From Amycolatopsis tolypomycina (GTDB lineage Bacteria > Actinomycetota > Actinomycetes > Mycobacteriales > Pseudonocardiaceae), in NCBI RefSeq assembly GCF_900105945.1, contig NZ_FNSO01000004.1:6824001-6888000 (forward strand): 64,000 nucleotides of DNA. Reading direction: 5' to 3'. The notes beneath the pieces are model-generated. The model was not told the origin of the DNA. It ran no database searches and saw nothing but the letters and a program-made list of their open reading frames with translations. Positions 34,368 through 41,553 of this stretch are shown here, piece by piece. The translations under genes were made by a program, and so were the position numbers. Position 1 is the stretch's first letter, and each line of letters opens with the position of its first letter.

Positions 34368-35827
34368 AGGGCCACCGCGATGTACTTGGTCTCCAGGAAC
34401 TCGTCGATGCCGACCGAACCGCCTTCGCGGCCGAGCCCGGACTGCTTGATCCCGCCGAACGGCGCCGCCGGGTTCGACACGATGCCCTGGTTGAGCCCGA
34501 TCATGCCGGCCTCCAGGGCTTCCGAGACCCGCAGCGCGCGCTTGAGGTCGCTGGTGAAGACGTAGGAGACGAGGCCGAACTCGGTGTCGTTCGCCTTCGC
34601 CACGGCCTCCTCTTCGGTGTCGAACGGCGTGATCGGGGCGACCGGCCCGAAGATCTCCTCGTGCGTCAGCCGCGCCTCCTGCGGGACGTCGGTGAGCACG
34701 GTGGCCGGGTAGAAGTGGCCCGGCCCGTCGACGCCCGAACCACCCGTGAGGACGCGAGCGCCGCGGTCGGTGGCGTCCTTGACCAGCTCGGTCACCTTGT
34801 CGACGGCGTTCTGGTCGATCAGCGGGCCGACGACGACGTCCTGCTCGGTGCCGCGGCCCATCGGCAGGGCCCGCATGCGCTCGGTCAGCCGCCGCGCGAA
34901 CTCGTCGACGACGCCGCGCTGCACGTAGAACCGGTTCGCCGCGGTGCAGGCCTCGCCGATGTTGCGCATCTTCGCCTGCATCGCGCCGTCGATGGCGGCG
35001 TCCATGTCCGCGTCGTCGAAGACCAGGAACGGCGCGTTGCCGCCCAGCTCCATCGACGTCCGCAGGACCTTGTCGGCGCACTGCTCGAGGAGCTTGCGGC
35101 CGACCCCGGTGGAGCCGGTGAAGGAGAGCTTGCGGGCGCGGCCGTCGCGGATCAGCGGCTCCATCACGCCACCGGAGTCGGTGGTCGTGACGACGTTGAG
35201 CACGCCTTCGGGCAGCCCGGCCTCGGCGAGGATGCCGGCCAGCGCGAGCATCGACAGCGGGGTCTGGGCGGCCGGCTTGATCACCGACGTGCAGCCCGCG
35301 GCGATCGCCGGGCCGATCTTGCGGGTACCCATCGCCATCGGGAAGTTCCACGGCGTGATCAGCAGGGCCGGCCCGACCGGCTGCTTCGTGATCAGGAACC
35401 GGCCCGTGCCGTTCGGGGCGGTCGCGTAGCCGCCGTCGATGCGGACGGCCTCCTCGGCGAACCAGCGGAAGAACTCCGCGGCGTAGGCGATCTCGCCTTT
35501 CGACTCGGCCAGCGGCTTGCCCATCTCCAGCGTCATCAGCAGCGCCAGCTCCTCCTGGCGCCGCATCAGCAGCTCGTAGGCCCGGCGCAGGATCTCGCCG
35601 CGCTCGCGGGGCGCCATCTTCGCGAAGTCCGCCTGCGCCGCGACGGCGGCGTCCAGCGCCGCGACGCCGTCCGACGGCGAGGCGTCGGCGACCTGGCACA
35701 GCTCCTTGCCGGTGGCCGGGTCGACCACCGGGAACGTCTTCCCGTCCTGCGCGGCGACCCACTTGCCGCCGATGAACAGTTCCTTGCCGACCGCCTCGAC
35801 GACGCCGGTCTCGGTGCTCGCGCTCAT
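34364..35827 (-). CDS. gabD: Succinate-semialdehyde dehydrogenase-like aldehyde dehydrogenase
   Basis: A 487-residue aldehyde dehydrogenase. The catalytic Glu is in LRTSMELGGNAPFLVF and the nucleophile Cys in NIGEACTAANRFYV; the Rossmann GSTGVG, ITPWNFPMAM and late NPAAPFGGIKQSGLGREGG blocks are intact. These features and the divergent GABA aminotransferase point to oxidation of succinate semialdehyde to succinate. ATG 35827 follows GAGGAG. Its promoter overlaps the FCD-type operator at 35873. Confidence 0.87.
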   Translation of the reverse strand: MSASTETGVVEAVGKELFIGGKWVAAQDGKTFPVVDPATGKELCQVADASPSDGVAALDAAVAAQADFAKMAPRERGEILRRAYELLMRRQEELALLMTLEMGKPLAESKGEIAYAAEFFRWFAEEAVRIDGGYATAPNGTGRFLITKQPVGPALLITPWNFPMAMGTRKIGPAIAAGCTSVIKPAAQTPLSMLALAGILAEAGLPEGVLNVVTTTDSGGVMEPLIRDGRARKLSFTGSTGVGRKLLEQCADKVLRTSMELGGNAPFLVFDDADMDAAIDGAMQAKMRNIGEACTAANRFYVQRGVVDEFARRLTERMRALPMGRGTEQDVVVGPLIDQNAVDKVTELVKDATDRGARVLTGGSGVDGPGHFYPATVLTDVPQEARLTHEEIFGPVAPITPFDTEEEAVAKANDTEFGLVSYVFTSDLKRALRVSEALEAGMIGLNQGIVSNPAAPFGGIKQSGLGREGGSVGIDEFLETKYIAVAL

Positions 35828-35847
35828 CCCGACTTGCTCCTCACGTG

Positions 35848-35890
35848 TTGTCCCCAGGGCCATGCTATGGATATTGTCAACAATCGACAA
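35848..35890. promoter_or_regulatory. Divergent promoters around a third FCD-type operator
   Basis: ATTGTCAACAAT at 35873-35884 is identical to the site at 22665. For the minus gene, TTGTCG (complement of 35885-35890) and TAGCAT (complement of 35862-35867) are 17 bp apart with the operator in the spacer. For the plus gene, TTGTCC (35848-35853) and TATTGT (35872-35877) are 18 bp apart and the operator covers the -10 box. One bound repressor would shut both promoters. Confidence 0.65.
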
Positions 35891-35918
35891 CCCGCTCAGA
35901 CCGATCGAGGAGCACGCT

Positions 35919-37175
35919 GTGGCCCAGCTCTCTCCGCTGCTCAAGCAGGCAACGCCCGTCGTGGTCGACCACGGTGAAGGGGCTTACCTCTACGACGTCG
36001 ATGGCAAACGCCACCTCGACTTCACCGCCGGCATCGGCGTCACGAGCACCGGGCACTGCCACCCCCACGTCGTGCGGGCCGCGCAGGAGCAGATCGGCAA
36101 GCTCGTCCACGGCCAGTACACGACGGTGATGCACAAGCCGCTGCTCGAACTGACCGAACGGCTCGGCGCCGTGCTGCCGAGCGGGCTCGACTCGCTCTTC
36201 TACGCGAACTCGGGCAGCGAAGCCGTCGAAGCGGCGTTGCGGCTTTCGCGGCAGGCGACGAAACGCCCGAACGTCATCGTCTTCCAGGGCGGCTTCCACG
36301 GCCGGACCGTCGCCGCCGCGACCATGACGACGTCCGGGACGCGGTTCAGCGCCGGCATCGGCCCGCTGATGGCCGGCGTGCACGTCGCCCCGTTCCCCTA
36401 CGCCTACCACTACGGCTGGGACGAGCAGACCGCGACGAAGTTCGCGCTGCGCGAGCTGGACTACCTGTTCCAGACGGTCAGCGCGCCGAACGAAACCGCC
36501 GCGATGTTCGTCGAGCCGGTGCTCGGCGAGGGCGGGTACGTCCCGGCGAACAGCGAGTTCATGGCCGGCCTGCGCGAGCGCGCGGACCGGCACGGCATCC
36601 TGCTGGTCGTCGACGAGATCCAGACCGGCTTCGGCCGCACCGGGAAGTTCTGGGGCCACGACCACTTCGACGTCTCCCCCGACATCGTGCTCATCGCGAA
36701 GGGCCTGGCCAGTGGCTTCCCGCTGTCCGGCATCGCCGCTTCGCAGGAGCTGATGGCGAAGGCGTTCCCCGGCTCGCAGGGTGGCACGTACGGCGGCAAC
36801 GCCGTTTCGTGTGCCGCGGCGATCGCGACGCTCGAGGTCATCCAGCAGGAGAACCTGGTGGAGAACGCCGCCGAGCGCGGCCGCCAGCTCCTGGAAGGCG
36901 CCCGGGTGATCGCGGACAAGACGCCGTCGATCGGCGAGGTGCGCGGGCTCGGGCTGCTCGTCGGCTCGGAGTTCACCTCCGCCGACGGCGAACCGGACAC
37001 CGCCACCGCCCAGGCCGCGCAGCAGGCGGCGGCGAAGAACGGGCTGCTGCTGCTCACCTGCGGGCCGTACATGAACGTGGTCCGCATGGTGCCGCCGCTG
37101 GTCGTCACCGCCGAGCAGGTCGACGACGCGCTGCGGATCTGGGGCGACGTCGTCGCGTCGGTCACGGGGAGCTGA
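35919..37175 (+). CDS. gabT: 4-aminobutyrate-type class III aminotransferase
   Basis: A 418-residue PLP enzyme. It carries FYANSGSEAVEAALRLSRQATKRPNVI, the VVDEIQTGFGRTGKFW block with the ring-binding Asp, and the PLP Lys in LIAKGLASGFPLSG. Sequence and the divergent SSADH suggest it transaminates 4-aminobutyrate to succinate semialdehyde, though related omega-amino acids are possible. GTG 35919 follows GAGGAG. A DUF3830 gene follows 2 bp after the stop. Confidence 0.87.
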   Translation: MAQLSPLLKQATPVVVDHGEGAYLYDVDGKRHLDFTAGIGVTSTGHCHPHVVRAAQEQIGKLVHGQYTTVMHKPLLELTERLGAVLPSGLDSLFYANSGSEAVEAALRLSRQATKRPNVIVFQGGFHGRTVAAATMTTSGTRFSAGIGPLMAGVHVAPFPYAYHYGWDEQTATKFALRELDYLFQTVSAPNETAAMFVEPVLGEGGYVPANSEFMAGLRERADRHGILLVVDEIQTGFGRTGKFWGHDHFDVSPDIVLIAKGLASGFPLSGIAASQELMAKAFPGSQGGTYGGNAVSCAAAIATLEVIQQENLVENAAERGRQLLEGARVIADKTPSIGEVRGLGLLVGSEFTSADGEPDTATAQAAQQAAAKNGLLLLTCGPYMNVVRMVPPLVVTAEQVDDALRIWGDVVASVTGS

Positions 37176-37177
37176 GC

Positions 37178-37675
37178 ATGGCCCGGTACATCACGATCAC
37201 CCTCGACAAGCGCGGCGTCTCCTGCCGGGCCCGGCTGCTGGACGACGAAGCGCCACGGACGTGCCGCGCCGTCTGGGACGCGTTGCCGCAGAGCGGTTCC
37301 GCCTACCACGCGAAATACGCGCGCAACGAGGTCTACACGCTCGTGCCGCCGTTCGCCGAACCCAAGCCGGGGCGGGAGAACCCGACGATCACGCCGATCC
37401 CCGGGGACGTCGTCTACTTCGGTTTCGAAGCCTGGGAAATCGGCAACCCGGCGTACGGCTACGACGAAGGCAGCGAGGCACACAGCGACCAGGGCGCGAC
37501 CGACCTGGCGATCTTCTACGGGCGCAACAACCTGCTGATCAACGGCGACGCGGGCTGGGTGCCGGGGAACGTGTTCGCCACGATCGAGGAAGGCCTGGCC
37601 GAGATGGCGGCGGCCGCGCAGGACCTGTGGCTGCGGGGGGTCGAGGGCGAGACGCTCTCGTTCGCGCGCGCCTGA
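37178..37675 (+). CDS. DUF3830 family protein (cyclophilin-like fold)
   Basis: A 165-residue protein matching DUF3830, small cytoplasmic proteins predicted to have a cyclophilin-like barrel. It has the LDDEAPRTCRAVWDALP start, PGDVVYFGFEAWEI and DLAIFYGRNNLLI. It begins 2 bp after gabT and must share its transcript and repressor. DUF3830 genes tend to sit in small-molecule catabolic operons; the biochemical role is not known. Confidence 0.82.
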   Translation: MARYITITLDKRGVSCRARLLDDEAPRTCRAVWDALPQSGSAYHAKYARNEVYTLVPPFAEPKPGRENPTITPIPGDVVYFGFEAWEIGNPAYGYDEGSEAHSDQGATDLAIFYGRNNLLINGDAGWVPGNVFATIEEGLAEMAAAAQDLWLRGVEGETLSFARA

Positions 37676-37686
37676 TTCCCTTTCCT

Positions 37687-37727
37687 GCCACCGGGACGTC
37701 GGGTACCGCACCCGGCGTCCCGGTGGC
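37687..37727 (+). terminator. Rho-independent-like hairpin after the gabT/DUF3830 unit
   Basis: A perfect 12-bp stem (GCCACCGGGACG at 37687-37698 with 37716-37727). The loop can itself fold through CGGGT and ACCCG. It starts 12 bp after the DUF3830 stop. No T-tract follows, as is usual in high-GC actinobacteria. Confidence 0.7.
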
Positions 37728-37767
37728 CCACCCGAAAGAGTGATCATCGCGAACTCACCTTTCGTGG

Positions 37768-37781
37768 CCGGTGATCACCGG
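37768..37781. promoter_or_regulatory. 14-bp palindrome CCGGTGATCACCGG
   Basis: A perfect self-complementary 14-mer in the leader of the 30-codon gene, 264 bp before its ATG. It is operator-like; the binding protein is unknown. Being G+C-rich, chance occurrence is possible. Confidence 0.35.
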
Positions 37782-38044
37782 ATCGAGTTACCCGCGTACC
37801 CGAGGTGGCCGATCAAGTCCGCCGTCACCGAAAGTGATGATCTCCCCGCAGTGGCGGACGACCGATCAGGGCACCCCACGCGAAAACACGAAGGGATTAC
37901 GTGTTTAGCATGGGAAGATTCCGGGGTGCCGACTCCGACCGGGAATGGCTTTTTGACAGGGCGCCAGCACGGTGAAAACCTGATTCCGCACCTCGCGAGG
38001 CGCACTCCAGGGAATCACCTTTCATCCGTTTAGGAGCCATTCTC

Positions 38045-38137
38045 ATGCAGATGTTCGCGCAGCACGCCCACCACGCCCACGACATCCTCACCGGCGCGCT
38101 GGCGCACCTCGCGCACTTCCTCGGCTGGCTCGTCTGA
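38045..38137 (+). CDS. 30-residue His-rich small protein
   Basis: A complete small gene: AGGAG at 38032-38036, 8 bases, ATG, 30 codons, TGA, and a perfect hairpin 5 bp later. The peptide starts MQMFAQHAHHAHD and ends in a hydrophobic helix LAHFLGWLV, with six His in total. It looks like an amphipathic or membrane-associated micropeptide, possibly metal-binding; no family is recognised. It is flanked by its own terminator and a long leader, so it is probably expressed alone. Confidence 0.6.
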   Translation: MQMFAQHAHHAHDILTGALAHLAHFLGWLV

Positions 38138-38142
38138 GCCGA

Positions 38143-38175
38143 CGGCCCGGCCGCGGAACCCCCGCGGCCGGGCCG
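38143..38175. terminator. Strong hairpin after the 30-codon gene
   Basis: A perfect 14-bp G+C stem (CGGCCCGGCCGCGG at 38143-38156 with 38162-38175) and a 5-nt loop. It sits between the small gene and the convergent aldo/keto reductase (stop at 38178) and can serve both. Confidence 0.85.
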
Positions 38176-38177
38176 CT

Positions 38178-38999
38178 TCACCCCAGCGCGTCCAACTGGT
38201 CGAAATCGGCATCGGAAAGCACGAATTCCGCGGCGGCGCAGTTTTCCACCAAGTGCCCGATCGACGACGTGCCCGGAATCGGGATCACCACCGGCGAACG
38301 GCGCAACAGCCAGGCGAGGGACACCTGAGCGGGCGTCGCACCGAGGTCGGCCGCGACCTTGCCGAGCACGCCACCCGCCGCGGCGTGGCCACCGGCGACG
38401 ATCGGCAGCCACGGGACGAACGCGATTCCCTCCCTTTCGCAGTAGGCGAGCACGTCCTCGGCGGCACGGTCGGTCAGGTTGTAGCGGTTCTGGACGCTCG
38501 CGATCGGCGCGACGGCCCGCGCCTCGGCCAGCTGCGCGACGGTGACTTCGGACAGCCCGATCCGGGCGACCTTGCCTTCGTCCCGCAGCCGGGCGAGCGC
38601 ACCGACCTGGTCGGCGAGCGGCACCTGCGGATCGACGCGGTGCAGCTGCAGCAGGTCGAGCCGGTCGACGCGCAGCCGCCGCAACGAGAGTTCCGCTTGC
38701 TGCCGCAGGTATTCGGGCCTGCCGAGCGGGACCCACTCGCCGCGGCTCGGGCGCGCGTGCCCGCACTTCGTCGCCACGAGCAGCCCCGGGTACGGGTGGA
38801 GGGCCTCGGCGAGCAGCTCCTCGTTCAGCCCCAGGTCGTAGGCGTCGGCGGTGTCGAAGAACGTCACGCCCAGCTCGGCCGCGCGGCGCGCGACGGCGTG
38901 GGCACCGTCCTTCACGTGGTCCCACTCCGTCAGCCGCATGGCACCGAAACCCAGGCGGTGCACGGAAAGCCCGTCTTCGAAGGTGTACGTCGAGGTCAT
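38178..38999 (-). CDS. Aldo/keto reductase
   Basis: A 273-residue AKR with (beta/alpha)8 features: LGFGAMRLTEWDH, catalytic Asp/Tyr in FFDTADAYDLGLNEEL, the Lys in LVATKCGHARPS, and the NADPH-binding VIPIPGTSSIGHLVEN near the end. It reduces carbonyl compounds with NADPH. ATG 38999 matches the family N-terminus. An 8-bp inverted repeat with a 4-bp spacer lies 38 bp upstream, probably its operator. It is transcribed alone. Confidence 0.87.
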   Translation of the reverse strand: MTSTYTFEDGLSVHRLGFGAMRLTEWDHVKDGAHAVARRAAELGVTFFDTADAYDLGLNEELLAEALHPYPGLLVATKCGHARPSRGEWVPLGRPEYLRQQAELSLRRLRVDRLDLLQLHRVDPQVPLADQVGALARLRDEGKVARIGLSEVTVAQLAEARAVAPIASVQNRYNLTDRAAEDVLAYCEREGIAFVPWLPIVAGGHAAAGGVLGKVAADLGATPAQVSLAWLLRRSPVVIPIPGTSSIGHLVENCAAAEFVLSDADFDQLDALG

Positions 39000-39036
39000 G
39001 CCGGAAGCTTCGCCGCCGTGCCCGTCACCCACCAGA

Positions 39037-39056
39037 GATTTAGCCTGAGCTAAATC
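39037..39056. promoter_or_regulatory. Inverted repeat GATTTAGC-N4-GCTAAATC upstream of the aldo/keto reductase
   Basis: Perfect 8-bp arms with spacer CTGA. It is strikingly A+T-rich for this DNA and lies 38 bp before the reductase ATG, where a repressor could cover the promoter. TetR- and MarR-type proteins bind elements of this size; no such regulator gene adjoins it. Confidence 0.55.
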
Positions 39057-39206
39057 CACGGCGAACACTCTCCGTGACGTCGACCTTCCTTGTTAGCGCC
39101 AACAGACCAGGACGATTAGGCCGTTCAGGGATATGCGGGCGCATCGAGCGACCCTAGGGTGATCAAACCTGACCCACCTGCGGGAACCGAGGAGAAGGCG
39201 AGCCCG

Positions 39207-39578
39207 ATGAACATCGAAACGGCGTTGAAGGAAGCCCTTTCCATCTCCGGCGCGGTGGGCGCGGCCCTCGTCGACTACGAGAGCGGGATGGCACTCGGGA
39301 CGCTGGGCGGCGGCGACTGGCTCGACCTCGACACCGCGGCCGCCGGCAACACCGAAGTCGTCCGCTCCAAGCTGCGGGTGATCTCCGCGCTGCGGCTCAA
39401 CGACGAGATCGAGGACATCCTCATCACCCTCGGCCGCCAGTACCACCTGATCCGCCTGCTGAAGCCCGCCAAGCACGACTCCGCACTCTTCCTGTACCTC
39501 GTCCTGGACCGCGAACGAGCCAACCTCGCGCTGGCCCGGCACTACCTCAAGAACATCGAGACCGAGCTGGTCGTGTGA
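39207..39578 (+). CDS. Roadblock/LC7-like small protein
   Basis: A 123-residue protein with an alpha-beta layout like roadblock/LC7 (MglB-type) domains: an N-terminal helix (NIETALKEALSISG), strand VGAALVDYESGMALGTLGG, and later ILITLGRQYHLIRLL and LFLYLVLDRERANLALARHYL. Such proteins usually modulate Ras-like GTPases. ATG 39207 follows GAGGAGAAG. Its stop overlaps the second roadblock gene by 4 bases; no GTPase gene lies nearby. Confidence 0.7.
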   Translation: MNIETALKEALSISGAVGAALVDYESGMALGTLGGGDWLDLDTAAAGNTEVVRSKLRVISALRLNDEIEDILITLGRQYHLIRLLKPAKHDSALFLYLVLDRERANLALARHYLKNIETELVV

Positions 39579-40060
39579 CGGGGATGCCCGCCGAAGGAGC
39601 AGGCGCGCCGGTGCCGCTGCCAACGCGCAAGCTCGGCGCGACGCCCGCTTTCCCGGTGCCGCAAGGGATCCGGGAGGCCCACCCGGACGCCGCGGCCGCC
39701 ACCCGGGCGCTGGCGAAGATCCGGGACGAGGTCGACCGGGTCAACATCACCGGCCTGCTGGTGGCCAGCCGGGACGGCCTGCTGCTGGCCAGCGACACCC
39801 AGGAGATCGAAGACGACAGCGTCGCGGCCATGGCCGCCGCGTCCGTCGGGCTCGCCACGCGGTTCATCGGGCAGGCCGGCCTCGGCGAGGCGCGCGGCGC
39901 GATGTTCCAGGGCTCGCTCGGCCACGTCTGCGTCTTCCCCGTGCAGGGCCCCGTCCTGCTGGTCGTCTTCGCCCGGCCGGACACGACCATGGGCCTGTTC
40001 AACGTCGTCGCGAGGCAGGCGCTGACCCTGCTCCAGGACGCGCTGACCACGGGAAACTGA
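39575..40060 (+). CDS. Roadblock/LC7 domain protein
   Basis: A 161-residue protein: a Pro/Ala-rich N-terminal segment of about 45 residues, then a roadblock domain (ALAKIRDEVDRVNITGLLVASRDGLLLAS, SVGLATRFIGQAGLG, VLLVVFARPDTTMGLFNVVARQALTLL). It is translationally coupled to the preceding gene (GTGA), so the two may form a heteromer. Actinobacterial conservons usually add a sensor-like ATPase and a GTPase, which are absent here. Confidence 0.8.
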   Translation: MTGMPAEGAGAPVPLPTRKLGATPAFPVPQGIREAHPDAAAATRALAKIRDEVDRVNITGLLVASRDGLLLASDTQEIEDDSVAAMAAASVGLATRFIGQAGLGEARGAMFQGSLGHVCVFPVQGPVLLVVFARPDTTMGLFNVVARQALTLLQDALTTGN

Positions 40061-40106
40061 CCACTCCGCCTCCTCCGCGCAAAAACGTGAAAAACCTTCA
40101 TAGCGG

Positions 40107-40121
40107 CGTACCGCCGGTACG
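40107..40121. promoter_or_regulatory. Inverted repeat CGTACC-N3-GGTACG before the flavoprotein/TPP operon
   Basis: Perfect 6-bp arms with a 3-bp spacer, 46 bp before the flavoprotein ATG. It could be a GntR-type operator or a chance element in G+C-rich DNA. No regulator gene is directly adjacent. Confidence 0.4.
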
Positions 40122-40167
40122 TACTACGCTGCGGTAACCACAGCGACGGCGCGGAGGAGAACTGCCG

Positions 40168-41553
40168 ATGGGCGACGTGGCGGCACGCCTGGCCGAGATC
40201 GTCGGAGAGAGAAACCTGCTCACGGGCGAGGCCATCTCGGAGGACTACGCGCACGACGAAGCACTGACGGCAGAGCCGCAGAAGCCGGCGTACGTCGCGA
40301 AGCCGGCAACGGCCGAAGAAGTCGCGGAGCTGCTGAAGGCCGCTTCGGAACACAACGTCCCCGTGACCGCCCGCGGCTCCGGCAGCGGGCTGTCCGGGGC
40401 GGCCCGGCCGCAGGCCGACGGGCTCCTGATCTCCTTCGAGCGGATGAACGCCGTCCTCGAAGTCGACACCGGCAACCACGTCGCCGTCGTCCAGCCCGGG
40501 GTGACCCTCGCCGAGCTCGACGCCAAGACCGCCGAAGCCGGGCTCGGCTACACCGTCTACCCCGGTGAGCTGAGCGCGAGCGTCGGCGGGAACGTCGGGA
40601 CCAACGCCGGCGGGATGCGCGCGGTCAAGTACGGCGTCACCCGCCACAACGTGCTCGGCCTGCAGGCCGTGCTGCCGACCGGCGAGATCATCCGGACCGG
40701 CGGCAAGACCTCGAAGGTCTCCACCGGCTACGACCTCACGCAGCTGATCATCGGCTCCGAGGGCACCCTCGCGCTGGCCACCGAAATCACCGTCAAGCTG
40801 TACCCGCGGCTGGCCCACGGCGCCACCGTGCTCGCCCCCTTCGGCGACTTCGGCCAGGTGATGGCCGCCGTGCCGGCGATCCTCTCCAGCGGGCTCGCGC
40901 CGCACATCCTCGAGTACATCGACAACCTGACGATGGCGGCGATCGTCTACAACGAGAAGCTGGAGCTGGGCGTCCCGGACAAGATCCGCGAGACCAGCGA
41001 GGCGTACCTCGTGGTGGCACTGGAAAACCGCGAGACGGGCCGCCTCGAAGAGGACGTCGAAACCGTCGGCGAGCTGCTCGGCGAACTCGGCGCCAGCGAC
41101 GTCTACGTCCTCGAAGGCAACGCCGCCCGCAAGCTCATCGAAGCCCGCGAGAAGGCCTTCTGGACCGCGAAGGCGGCCGGCGCCGACGACGTGATCGACG
41201 TCGTCGTGCCGCGGACCGCGATGCCGCAGTTCATCACCAAGGCGCGGGAACTCGCGATGGCCGCCGGCGGCGGCGCGCTCGGCTGCGGGCACGCCGGCGA
41301 CGGCAACGTCCACCTGGGAATCTTCTGCAAGGACGCAGCCAAGCGGAAGCAGCTGCTCACCGACATCTTCGCCTTCGCCATGGAACTCGGCGGCGCGATC
41401 TCCGGCGAGCACGGCCTCGGCCGCACCAAGGCCCACTACCACGCCGAACTCGAAGACCCGGCCAAGATCGAGCTGATGCGCCGGATCAAGCAGAGCTTCG
41501 ACCCCGCCGGGATCCTCAACCCCGGCGTTCTCTTCCCCGAAGGAACCGCATGA
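40168..41553 (+). CDS. FAD-linked oxidase, glycolate oxidase/D-lactate dehydrogenase type (GlcD-like)
   Basis: A 461-residue PCMH-type flavoprotein. FAD-binding features are VPVTARGSGSGLSGAA, PGELSASVGGNVGTNAGGMRAVKYG and TGYDLTQLIIGSEGTLAL. The C-terminal cap has GALGCGHAGDGNVHLGIF and SGEHGLGRTK. It oxidises a 2-hydroxy acid such as glycolate or D-lactate. The stop overlaps the TPP-enzyme start (ATGA). The product 2-oxo acid could feed that second enzyme. Confidence 0.88.
   Translation: MGDVAARLAEIVGERNLLTGEAISEDYAHDEALTAEPQKPAYVAKPATAEEVAELLKAASEHNVPVTARGSGSGLSGAARPQADGLLISFERMNAVLEVDTGNHVAVVQPGVTLAELDAKTAEAGLGYTVYPGELSASVGGNVGTNAGGMRAVKYGVTRHNVLGLQAVLPTGEIIRTGGKTSKVSTGYDLTQLIIGSEGTLALATEITVKLYPRLAHGATVLAPFGDFGQVMAAVPAILSSGLAPHILEYIDNLTMAAIVYNEKLELGVPDKIRETSEAYLVVALENRETGRLEEDVETVGELLGELGASDVYVLEGNAARKLIEAREKAFWTAKAAGADDVIDVVVPRTAMPQFITKARELAMAAGGGALGCGHAGDGNVHLGIFCKDAAKRKQLLTDIFAFAMELGGAISGEHGLGRTKAHYHAELEDPAKIELMRRIKQSFDPAGILNPGVLFPEGTA

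Larger units (their letters stand above)
37676..38044. other. 369-bp intergenic region before the 30-codon gene
   Basis: It holds the gabT-unit terminator (37687-37727), a perfect 14-bp palindrome CCGGTGATCACCGG (37768-37781), a TTGACA at 37953-37958 in an A+T-richer stretch, and AGGAG at 38032-38036. A 97-codon open frame at 37740-38033 has no RBS and no recognisable product. The region is probably the regulatory leader of the small gene that follows. Confidence 0.55.

Noticed and set aside
37740..38033. 97-codon gene in the leader of the micropeptide
   Set aside because: No RBS, no family, and it covers palindrome and promoter-like sequence.
39091..39104. TGTTAGCGCCAACA as an operator before the roadblock genes
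   Set aside because: The dyad has a mismatch and lies about 100 bp from the gene; too weak to list as a feature.
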